DNA from: JAAYUD01 sp041907665
Lineage (GTDB): Bacteria > Bacteroidota > Bacteroidia > Bacteroidales > Bacteroidaceae
Assembly: GCA_041907665.1 (NCBI GenBank)
Contig: JAYRGW010000063.1
Span: 1 to 13,354 of the forward strand
DNA: 13,354 bases
Reading direction: 5' to 3'
Below the pieces are notes generated by a model that saw nothing but the letters and a program-made list of their open reading frames with translations, had not been told where the DNA came from and ran no database searches. Below, one piece after another: positions 6,992 through 13,354 of this stretch (positions are counted from its first letter, which is position 1; each line of letters starts with the position of its first letter). Made by a program: the position numbers and the translations under genes.

Positions 6992-7543
6992 ATGTTGAAC
7001 GATTTATTGATATTGACAAAGATTAGAGAGGGGGATATAAAGACCTTTGAAGAAGTCTTTCGTCTTTATTATGCCCCTCTTTGCTTATATGCTTCATGTA
7101 TTGTGAGCGGAAAAGATGCAGCCGAAGAAATTGTACAAGAATTGTTTTATGTACTATGGCGCGATAAAGAGAAGTTGCAAGTAATATATTCGCTCAAAAA
7201 TTACCTTTATGGAGCCGTGCGCAAAGAGTCGCTACAATATCTTGAACATGAAGAAATAAAGAGACGTTATCAGGATGCAATGGTTTTAAAGGAAGATAAC
7301 AGCAAAGTATCACGCAGCGCAGAACATGAACTAGAATTTGAAGAACTACAAGAACTTATAACCGACACATTAAAAGAACTACCACTTCGCAGATCAACTA
7401 TTTTTAAGATGCACCGATTTGAAGGAAAGAAATATGAGACCATAGCCTCTTCGTTGGGACTTTCGGTAAAAACAGTTGAAGCAGAGATGAGTAAAGCGTT
7501 GAAAACATTAAAGAACAAAGTAGAACTCTATTTTAAAGAATAA
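6992..7543 (+). CDS. ECF RNA polymerase sigma factor
   Basis: From the ATG at 6992 this is a 183-residue protein with the two-domain layout of ECF sigma factors. Region 2 (~15-81: FEEVFRLYYAPLCLYASCIV...AAEEIVQELFYVLW) binds core polymerase and the -10 element. Region 4 (~122-175: LKELPLRRSTIFKMHRFEGKKYETIASSLGLSVKTVEAEMSKALKTLK) has the helix-turn-helix for the -35 element. The frame is open to a TTG at 6965, but that start would add nine unrelated residues and coincide with the candidate -7 box, so 6992 is preferred. The FecR gene follows after 4 bp, the standard Bacteroidetes arrangement in which FecR controls the sigma factor. The target genes are not shown; the local STN operon and the gene at 5661 are obvious candidates. 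Confidence 0.93.
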   Translation: MLNDLLILTKIREGDIKTFEEVFRLYYAPLCLYASCIVSGKDAAEEIVQELFYVLWRDKEKLQVIYSLKNYLYGAVRKESLQYLEHEEIKRRYQDAMVLKEDNSKVSRSAEHELEFEELQELITDTLKELPLRRSTIFKMHRFEGKKYETIASSLGLSVKTVEAEMSKALKTLKNKVELYFKE

Positions 7544-7547
7544 TAAG

Positions 7548-8390
7548 ATGAATAAGGACTTATACAATAAAATGACAGACAATGCGTGGAACAAAGTATA
7601 CGCAAGAATCGAAGAGGAAGGATTTACGGCAAATGAACAGCACCGTCCCTTCCGCAAGATTATGCCAAGATGGGGAGGCATTTCTGCTGCTGCCTGTGTT
7701 TTACTATGTATAGTTCTATCGGTGCTCTATTTGGCAAAAGACAATACGCCTGCACCATTATTGACACAGATCAACAATGACGCAACTTTTACTCTCGTCA
7801 AAACATTGGAAGACGGAACAATTGTTTACTTGGCCAATCATTCTTCATTAGTAATACCCAAACACTTTTCTTCAGAAAAAAGAGAAGTAACACTTAATGG
7901 CAATGCTTATTTCGATGTGACGCACAAAAAGAAATGTCCCTTTGTTATAAAGACAAAAGAAGTCGTTGTAGAAGTTCTCGGTACTGCATTCTATGTAAGA
8001 AGTTCTGCAAGCAACTTCTTCGAATTATCGGTCAATAGAGGGAGAGTGAGCGTCACAAAGGCAGGGACTGATAAAGCGGTCTTCGTAGATGCGGGCCGGA
8101 CTGTGACTTGCAATGCTGAAGGCTTACGACTTGAGACTACAAAAGACCATAAACAGTTTAATGAGTACAAACGTTGTATCCGCTTCAAAGATGAAACTTT
8201 AGGAAATATACTAAGAGCCATAAACAAGCAAAACGATAATAAAGACGTATTGCAAACCATACCAAGCTTGAACGAACGCAAACTAACAGTGTCATTCTGC
8301 GCAGACTCGCCCACCATGATAGCTACTCTTATTAGTCAAGCTCTCCACTTGAGATACACGGTCGACGATCATACTATAACGATTAAATAA
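7548..8390 (+). CDS. FecR-family anti-sigma factor
   Basis: This is a 280-residue inner-membrane protein. A short cytoplasmic part (1-42) expected to hold the sigma factor is followed by one membrane segment (~43-63, GGISAAACVLLCIVLSVLYLA). The periplasmic FecR domain spans ~82-185 (LEDGTIVYLANHSSLVIP, VTLNGNAYFDVTH, PFVIKTKEVVVEVLGTAFYV). The C-terminal DUF4974 domain (~208-280, ending YTVDDHTITIK) is the part that meets the STN signalling domain of outer-membrane receptors in related systems. Here the STN partner is probably the product of the next gene, 13 bp downstream. Length and domain order are usual for the Bacteroidetes family. Regulated proteolysis is the expected mode of release but is not visible in the sequence. 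Confidence 0.93.
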   Translation: MNKDLYNKMTDNAWNKVYARIEEEGFTANEQHRPFRKIMPRWGGISAAACVLLCIVLSVLYLAKDNTPAPLLTQINNDATFTLVKTLEDGTIVYLANHSSLVIPKHFSSEKREVTLNGNAYFDVTHKKKCPFVIKTKEVVVEVLGTAFYVRSSASNFFELSVNRGRVSVTKAGTDKAVFVDAGRTVTCNAEGLRLETTKDHKQFNEYKRCIRFKDETLGNILRAINKQNDNKDVLQTIPSLNERKLTVSFCADSPTMIATLISQALHLRYTVDDHTITIK

Positions 8391-8403
8391 ATATTCTTCG
8401 GAC

Positions 8404-9948
8404 ATGGCACGCTTTTTCCGTTCTTCTCTGTTATTTCTATTAACCATTTTGACATTATCATACCATACGGCGGCCATGTCAAACAAAGAAGATATTGTGG
8501 TGCAGTTGCCCAAAAGTAAAGGCACAATATATCAACTTTTTGACATTATTTCTCAGAAAACTGGATTGCAGTTTATTTACGATAGTAGTATCATTAACAA
8601 TGAAAAGAAAACAAAACTCAAAAAAGGAAGTTATACTATTCGTCAAGCCGTTTGCCTTGTCGCAGGAAACAATAATCTAAATGTACGTATAATAGGAAAT
8701 CACATATTGATTACACTACCCGATAGATCTTATAATAAGCAACTGCGAACACCAGTCAAAGAACATGAAAAGCAATTTACTGTTATAGGTACTCTAGTCG
8801 ATAAGTCTACTCACAAACCTTTGGAGGCCGGTTCCATCAGAGTGGAAGGCTCTTCTATAGGGAGCGTAACAAACAGTAATGGTGAATTCAGGCTGATATT
8901 GCCAGACTCACTTCGAACATCCTATCTTGTTTTTTCTCATTTAGGTTATGCAACACAAGCCTTCGAAGCCGGTTCGCTGACAGGAAGAGCTTATACGATA
9001 GGACTTCAAGAGCGAATAGTTCCGCTGCAAGAAGTTGTATTGCGATTAGCAAATCCACTGCATCTACTAGATAAAATGCGGGAGAATAAAAAATCCAATT
9101 ATCCCTATCTTCCTGTATGCGCGACTACTTTTTATAGAGAAGGAATCGAGTACGATAAACGCTTTGTGAAACTAAACGAAGGAGTCTTCAAGGTTTACAA
9201 ACCATCATCATTGACACTCGAACCAGATAGAGTAGAGCTTTTAAAGATGCGCAACATTCTCAGTACAAATGCTAAAGACTCGATAATGGCAAAGATAAAA
9301 GCAGGTATTGATGCCTGCCTATTGCTGGATATTGTAAAAAACGTTCCCGACTTCCTAGAAATGAATGCTAGCGAATATGAGTTTATATCAACAGGTATAA
9401 CGTCTATTGATGATCGTATGGTCAACATTGTTTATTTCAAGCAGAAAGCAAATATTGATCAACCATGCTACTGCGGCGAACTTTATATCGATTCAGAGAA
9501 CTATGCTTTAATTGGTGCTCAATTCGAGATCAATCCCAAATACATTAAAGAAACGACCAATACATTTGTAGAGCGAAAAAGCAAAGGAATGAAAGTTACC
9601 CCTCAAAAGATATCGTATAGCCTAGCCTACAAAAGATGGAACGGTCGCTATTACATTAGTTACGTAAGAGGCGATTTACATTTCAAGCTCAAGAACGACA
9701 AGAGATGGTTCGGGTCGTCACATCTGCATACATGGTTTGAAATGGCTACCTGCAAGATCGATACCATACAAGTGAATCGCCTAAGAAGGAAAGAGGTTCT
9801 ACCGCGGCGTACCATTTTTGAAGAGGTTCACTTCCCGTACGACGAAAGTTTTTGGGAGAACTTCAATATCATTCCTATCGAAAACCAATTAAGTGAATCG
9901 ATCGAAAAGATTGCCCTCAAAATTGAAGAGGTCCTTCACGATGACTGA
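8404..9948 (+). CDS. periplasmic STN + carboxypeptidase-regulatory-like protein without TonB barrel
   Basis: This is a 514-residue secreted protein. The signal peptide is residues 1-24 (HTAA before the cut, no lipobox). An STN domain (~38-106: GTIYQLFDIISQKTGLQFIYDSSII ... NLNVRIIGNHILITL) is of the kind that TonB-dependent receptors use to signal to FecR. A CarboxypepD_reg-like domain follows (~126-208: SIRVEGSSIGSVTNSNGEF). The C-terminal ~300 residues match the paralogue at 5661-6923 and contain no plug or 22-strand barrel. The chain ends normally at EVLHDD with a TGA, so this is a complete, differently built protein and not a truncated SusC. It probably reports an envelope signal to the FecR protein encoded 13 bp upstream. 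Its last 32 bp overlap the convergent GH89 gene. Confidence 0.88.
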   Translation: MARFFRSSLLFLLTILTLSYHTAAMSNKEDIVVQLPKSKGTIYQLFDIISQKTGLQFIYDSSIINNEKKTKLKKGSYTIRQAVCLVAGNNNLNVRIIGNHILITLPDRSYNKQLRTPVKEHEKQFTVIGTLVDKSTHKPLEAGSIRVEGSSIGSVTNSNGEFRLILPDSLRTSYLVFSHLGYATQAFEAGSLTGRAYTIGLQERIVPLQEVVLRLANPLHLLDKMRENKKSNYPYLPVCATTFYREGIEYDKRFVKLNEGVFKVYKPSSLTLEPDRVELLKMRNILSTNAKDSIMAKIKAGIDACLLLDIVKNVPDFLEMNASEYEFISTGITSIDDRMVNIVYFKQKANIDQPCYCGELYIDSENYALIGAQFEINPKYIKETTNTFVERKSKGMKVTPQKISYSLAYKRWNGRYYISYVRGDLHFKLKNDKRWFGSSHLHTWFEMATCKIDTIQVNRLRRKEVLPRRTIFEEVHFPYDESFWENFNIIPIENQLSESIEKIALKIEEVLHDD

Positions 9949-12115
9949 AATACTTACGGTAAAGAGCACGTGCTCTTGCCACTCCATCACCACTTTGCGG
10001 ATAATGTATCTTCATGGACAAATCGATAAATTTACGTCCCCACCGATAGCATTTATCGTTAAATGCTTTCTCATCAAAAGTTCGATGTTGAATACAACAA
10101 TCCGTCACTTCATTAATGAACATATTCCAACGAGGTGCATAATAGTTTGATATCAACCCGCTCCATCCACGGCGAGCATAATCGGTAAGTTGATCTGTAT
10201 CTCCCCATACTGTAACCAATGTACGAGCATTTATCTCATAATAATCTTTCTCTTCGGAATTTATTCCCATATCGCGTGCACTCTCTATCCACTGTCTCAA
10301 TGAGAAAGTCGAATGGCAAGCCACTAATTCATCAGTTTCTTTCAACAATGTCTTCATCTGTTTTCCTATCAGTTCAACCTCCTTTATATTTCCACCCTTA
10401 TAAGCAATAGCAAAGCGATCGCGCAATTGTTGAAAATAGCCACCCAATACCTGTCTACCAATATTTATCACATCAAATAGATAAGTGTCACGATTGCAAT
10501 CTTTTATAGAAAGTAACTTCTTCCAAGCATCTACCAAACACTGTAGATCTTGGTCGGACATATAATTATTTTTCAATTCATAGGAGCTGGTCTCTAAGCA
10601 AGGGAACGATTCAATCAATGTTCCTTGAGGCGAACCTGTAACTGAATTCAATACATCCCGATACATTGATTGCCATGCCATGCGCGCTTTAGCAGACCGC
10701 TTACCAACTCTTCTATCAGCCAAACAATCAATCCAATCATTATCTTTTTGTGGAATATTCCAGGCTTTATCAAACAAAAACTCATAGGCAAATTGATTCA
10801 CATCAAGTCCCTCAAGTGTCCCTCCTATTCCGGAGAAGTTACTTTTTGCTTCACTATAAGTATGTGACAATCGTTCGCTGATACGTTTTAGTGGACCACA
10901 AACCATTGTATTACCACCGAAGTTACCCAAATAGCACCATATAAATGGCTGACCGAAGAAAGAATCCGTCCGCTTCCAAACCTCTGTGTTGTCACAAAAA
11001 TAATCCAGTAATATCAATTTATTCTGGGGCACGCCTTGCAAAAATGCCTTTATACGAGGATTGGTCCAATGCTGCGCATTATAATAGAAAAGCCATCCCA
11101 TCTGAAGCCATACTGCATTTTCGTCCACAGCTTTCAAAGATTGATATATGTGAGAAGACATCAAAGCCAAAGAGTCTACATTCCAACTAGGCGGATCTAC
11201 CTCGTTAAAACAGTCGATACCATATATATGATCTGTTCCGTAAGCCTTTGTCTGTTCATTCAGATATTCTTTCTGAATAACTGAATATAAAGAATCCATC
11301 GGATTCAAAAAAGTGCACTGATATTTTTTATCAAAGCGGCACCATTGCGAAACATTTGTGGTGAGCAAATGAGGAAATAATCTTTTGAGCGCACCAGGGA
11401 TATGGCCAGCAAATGCTGGCAATACCGGGTGCATGTTCAATTCACGTTCTCTCTCTACTATTTTCTTTTGAAGTAACCTCTGATTATTCAACCAACTCAT
11501 TGGCAACGGACCTTGCCAAGCATCTATATTACTCATGCGATGCCAAGGCAGATGTGCGGGTCCTGTAAAATAGGAACGGATCTCCGCATCAGTCAAACCA
11601 AATTTTTTCCACACATTATACCATATCGACTCTTGCCCTGTGATAGCCAATGGAGTATTAACACCATTCAATGCCATCCAGTCTATTAGCCTTTCCCAAT
11701 CCTTCCATTTCCACCAAGGCATTGTATAGCCGAAAGTACAGTAATTCAGAAAAAAGCGGGTTGGCACTTTGGCGCAAATCTTCACCGGATTCTTTACTAT
11801 CGGAAGTTCCTGTGGAAGCTGTACAGGATCAGATGCAAACCACGAGATTGTCGTATGGCAATAATTCTTTAAATAATAATTAAGCCCAACAGCCATCGAG
11901 TTAGCATTATTCCCTGAAATACAGATTTTATGTCCATTACTAGCTAGTCCGAAAACATCTTTATCCGAGACAATGTGGCTGAAGACAAAAGCTGCTTTGT
12001 GTTGAGGCATAAGCCGCTCCACCATTTGCTGCATAACTAAAACATCTTTGTCGGCAGCATTAGAAAAAGGAACAATAAGTAGTAGGCAAAACAAAAGAAG
12101 AATCGAACGTTTCAT
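9917..12115 (-). CDS. GH89 alpha-N-acetylglucosaminidase
   Basis: This 732-residue secreted enzyme belongs to the family of human NAGLU, which removes terminal alpha-linked N-acetylglucosamine. The signal peptide is residues 1-20 (SNA before the cut). The N-terminal NAGLU domain (~25-108) is followed by the catalytic barrel (~112-445: TRFFLNYCTFGYTMPWWKWKDWERLIDWMALNGVN; PAFAGHIP; GIDCFNEVDPP; GGTLEGLDVNQ) and a helical C-terminal domain (~450-732). The likely catalytic acids are Glu305 (acid/base) and Glu435 (nucleophile). Unlike the clostridial enzyme it has no extra carbohydrate-binding modules. It starts 11 bp after the GH16 gene, so the two are probably co-transcribed. The product is probably periplasmic, as no lipobox is present. 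A likely substrate is alpha-1,4-GlcNAc on mucin O-glycans or heparan-type chains. Confidence 0.94.
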   Translation of the reverse strand: MKRSILLLFCLLLIVPFSNAADKDVLVMQQMVERLMPQHKAAFVFSHIVSDKDVFGLASNGHKICISGNNANSMAVGLNYYLKNYCHTTISWFASDPVQLPQELPIVKNPVKICAKVPTRFFLNYCTFGYTMPWWKWKDWERLIDWMALNGVNTPLAITGQESIWYNVWKKFGLTDAEIRSYFTGPAHLPWHRMSNIDAWQGPLPMSWLNNQRLLQKKIVERERELNMHPVLPAFAGHIPGALKRLFPHLLTTNVSQWCRFDKKYQCTFLNPMDSLYSVIQKEYLNEQTKAYGTDHIYGIDCFNEVDPPSWNVDSLALMSSHIYQSLKAVDENAVWLQMGWLFYYNAQHWTNPRIKAFLQGVPQNKLILLDYFCDNTEVWKRTDSFFGQPFIWCYLGNFGGNTMVCGPLKRISERLSHTYSEAKSNFSGIGGTLEGLDVNQFAYEFLFDKAWNIPQKDNDWIDCLADRRVGKRSAKARMAWQSMYRDVLNSVTGSPQGTLIESFPCLETSSYELKNNYMSDQDLQCLVDAWKKLLSIKDCNRDTYLFDVINIGRQVLGGYFQQLRDRFAIAYKGGNIKEVELIGKQMKTLLKETDELVACHSTFSLRQWIESARDMGINSEEKDYYEINARTLVTVWGDTDQLTDYARRGWSGLISNYYAPRWNMFINEVTDCCIQHRTFDEKAFNDKCYRWGRKFIDLSMKIHYPQSGDGVARARALYRKYFSHREGPLQF
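9962..9977. repeat. 16-bp perfect palindrome near convergent gene ends
   Basis: AAGAGCACGTGCTCTT is a perfect palindrome lying inside the 3' coding part of the GH89 gene (Ala-Arg-Ala-Leu codons) and 13 bases past the stop of the STN gene. It could act as a hairpin or a dimeric binding site at the convergent junction. There is no T-run on either side, so it is not a standard intrinsic terminator. It could also be a chance result of the Arg-Ala-Arg-Ala-Leu codons. Confidence 0.45.
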
Positions 12116-12126
12116 AATGTTGGAGA

Positions 12127-12930
12127 TTATCTATTTTTCTTTTTATAAACTTTTACATAATCAACCATAAATGTATCAGGGACACAGGCTTGCTTCAGGC
12201 TTTCTCTCTTATCTGGAATCTCCATACTCAATATAATGTATTCTTTGATGTGAGAAATGCCGATTGTTTGTTCGTGATATTTCAATCCATCTATGAAGAA
12301 GGAATATTTATTCTTTGTCCATTCCAAGCCAAAAGTATGATATCCATCCGATAGACCTTTCAAGCGACTTATCATTTCCTTGCTCGATTTCATTTTGGGA
12401 CCATAAGCCCAATGTAGACAATGAGTCAATGTATCTTTACCCATCTCTCTAAAATACTCGAAAATATCTATTTCAGTTCCATATTTTGCCGGGTCGCTAC
12501 CTTTACTTATCAAAGGAGACTGCATCCAAAAAGCAGCCCAAGGACCGCAACCGTTTTGCAACTTTGCTCTACATTCATAATAACCGTAACTATTCTCAAA
12601 TTTCTTTTCCGTGCCTATCATGCCTGCTAATACGCTATCACCTTTAATGTCAAACATTAACATCAATTTGCCATCACGTACTTTTACCATAGAAGCATCG
12701 TTATACCCTATACGACGTGGTCCAATACCTCGTAATCCCCATTTAGTTGTATCAAGGGAATTTCCATCGAAATTATCTTCCCAAACCAACTGATAACCAT
12801 GTTTTTCGGGAAAGAAACATTGCTGATTTAAAGCATTGTTCTCCGACGAATAGGGATAATTTCTTCTGCTGCAGCCGAAGAACGAAAGGGCTACAACAAA
12901 TCCCAACACCAAATAGATCAAGTTTTTCAT
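12127..12930 (-). CDS. GH16 endo-beta-glycosidase lipoprotein
   Basis: This is a 267-residue lipoprotein. The signal peptide ends in FFG-Cys20, so the mature enzyme is lipid-anchored, probably to the outer membrane. The GH16 beta-jelly-roll runs from WEDNFDGNSLDTTKW (50-64) to the C-terminus. It has YGYYECRAKL (115-124) and the catalytic motif EIDIFE, with Glu153 as nucleophile, Asp155 as assistant and Glu158 as acid/base. Known GH16 activities include laminarinase, lichenase, agarase/carrageenase, endo-beta-galactosidase and endo-acting mucin O-glycanase. Sequence alone does not separate these. Pairing with GH89 (11 bp downstream) favours a host glycan such as poly-LacNAc. Its short length, with no binding module, is usual for gut Bacteroides members. 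Confidence 0.93.
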   Translation of the reverse strand: MKNLIYLVLGFVVALSFFGCSRRNYPYSSENNALNQQCFFPEKHGYQLVWEDNFDGNSLDTTKWGLRGIGPRRIGYNDASMVKVRDGKLMLMFDIKGDSVLAGMIGTEKKFENSYGYYECRAKLQNGCGPWAAFWMQSPLISKGSDPAKYGTEIDIFEYFREMGKDTLTHCLHWAYGPKMKSSKEMISRLKGLSDGYHTFGLEWTKNKYSFFIDGLKYHEQTIGISHIKEYIILSMEIPDKRESLKQACVPDTFMVDYVKVYKKKNR

Positions 12931-13122
12931 ATAAAAATATTTTTAAGTGTTTAAAAGTAATCATTTATTTTAATATAATCTTATATTTTACACTAATTTA
13001 AAATATATATCCAAGTATTTAAATTTATTTACTTATTGTCCTGCTATTAAAAACGCTAAACTAAAAGCCAATAATTCGTTTTATAGACAACTCCTTTGAG
13101 TTGCAAACTCAGCCCTTTAAAA
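12931..13122. other. AT-rich upstream region of the GH16-GH89 pair
   Basis: This stretch precedes the GH16 start and should contain the promoter for the minus-strand pair. It is extremely AT-rich from 12931 to ~13050. The nearest -7-like match on the minus strand is TAGTTTAG near 13056-13063 (one mismatch to TAnnTTTG), without a properly spaced -33 box, so I do not call a promoter. No open frame of coding character was seen. Confidence 0.4.
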
Positions 13123-13128
13123 AACAGA

Positions 13129-13240
13129 CGTATGTCACCGGCATAACTAACGGATGTTACTGCGGTAACTAACAGAAGTTATCGTAACAACTAACGTTAG
13201 TTTCTCCAACAACATCCGTTAGTTATGGCTGCGACATACG
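13129..13240. repeat. 22-bp dyad repeat array, right copy
   Basis: Read on the minus strand, units start with GTTAGTT at 13195, 13173 and 13151, exactly 22 bp apart, each followed by 4 bases, a heptamer ending in TAAC or TGAC, and 4 bases. On the other side GTTAGTT recurs on the plus strand at 13196 and 13218, again 22 bp apart. The whole array is therefore an inverted repeat centred on the 14-bp palindrome at 13189-13202 (AACTAACGTTAGTT). The arms 13142-13158 and 13211-13227 are perfectly complementary over 17 bp, and pairing resumes at 13129-13136 with 13233-13240. It lies upstream of the GH16 gene. Its function is unknown. Confidence 0.85.
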
Positions 13241-13278
13241 GTTGATTTTTTGCAAGGCAAAACAAGTGTACAGCCGCC

Positions 13279-13342
13279 GTTGTCGTATGTTAGTTTTTTC
13301 GGTGACGTCCTTAAGTTTTCGGAAAAACTAACATACGACAAC
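13279..13342. repeat. 20-bp perfect inverted repeat with 24-base loop
   Basis: The arms 13279-13298 (GTTGTCGTATGTTAGTTTTT) and 13323-13342 are perfectly complementary, and two more pairs (one a G-U in RNA) can form inside. The arms contain the GTTAGTT and CGTATG words of the neighbouring dyad array, so the two are related. On the plus strand the stem is followed by ACATTTTTAG, so an RNA copy could act as a terminator for a transcript entering from the left, but no plus-strand gene is seen there. It may serve the unseen gene to the right or be a repeat element. Confidence 0.8.
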
Positions 13343-13354
13343 ATTTTTAGGAGC

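Noticed and set aside
8404..9948. Truncated SusC/FecA-type TonB-dependent receptor (pseudogene)
   Set aside because: After the STN and carboxypeptidase-regulatory domains the protein continues for ~300 residues that match its intact paralogue, and it ends with a normal stop. It is a complete protein of another design.
11671..11883. Plus-strand open frame of 70 residues inside the GH89 gene, and similar frames at 10219-11284
   Set aside because: All lie antisense to the strongly supported GH89 coding sequence and show no motif.
13279..13342. Firm call as an intrinsic terminator
   Set aside because: The stem is strong and a short T-run follows, but the loop is long, no plus-strand gene precedes it, and its arms share words with the adjacent repeat array. 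It was kept as a repeat.

Overview
The window looks like chromosomal DNA of a gut Bacteroides or close relative. Three things point there: AT-rich sequence with few Shine-Dalgarno-like sites, an ECF sigma / FecR anti-sigma pair followed by an STN/carboxypeptidase-regulatory-like protein, and secreted glycosidases of host-glycan type. No rRNA, tRNA, transposase, phage or CRISPR feature was seen.

Layout. (1) Bases 1-168 are the 3' end of an unrecognised plus-strand gene. It is followed by a convergent intergenic region (169-423) holding an array of 22-bp dyad repeats. (2) Bases 424-5401 are a tightly packed minus-strand run of nine small genes, read from right to left: DUF3795 Cys-rich protein, flavodoxin-fold reductase with an iron-sulfur-type Cys motif, TfoX N-terminal-like protein, maltose/sugar O-acetyltransferase, VOC-fold protein, PNPOx-like flavin protein, Fpg/Nei-like protein lacking key catalytic residues, GNAT-YoaP protein, and RimJ/RimL-type GNAT. 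Two junctions overlap by 4 bp and one is 1 bp apart, so this is probably one accessory stress or detoxification operon. (3) A divergent intergenic region (5402-5660) precedes a plus-strand group: a periplasmic carboxypeptidase-regulatory-like protein, an ECF sigma factor, its FecR anti-sigma factor, and an STN + carboxypeptidase-regulatory-like protein that is a paralogue of the first protein and has no TonB-dependent barrel. (4) Convergent to it, and overlapping its last gene by 32 bp, is a minus-strand pair: a GH16 lipoprotein followed by a GH89 alpha-N-acetylglucosaminidase. (5) The right end (about 13120-13354) is non-coding. It carries a second 22-bp dyad array built to the same plan as the left one, plus a separate 20-bp perfect inverted repeat.

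How the parts may work together (inference). The sigma/FecR/STN group has the parts of a cell-surface signalling relay, but its STN domain sits on a periplasmic protein instead of a transporter, so the input must differ from the FecA/SusC model. The GH16-GH89 pair fits endo-cleavage of beta-galactoside or poly-LacNAc chains followed by removal of terminal alpha-GlcNAc, as found on mucin O-glycans. No SusC/SusD pair lies in the window. The two most unusual items are the barrel-less STN signalling module with its flanking paralogue, and the two sequence-unrelated repeat arrays that share a 7-4-7-4 layout.
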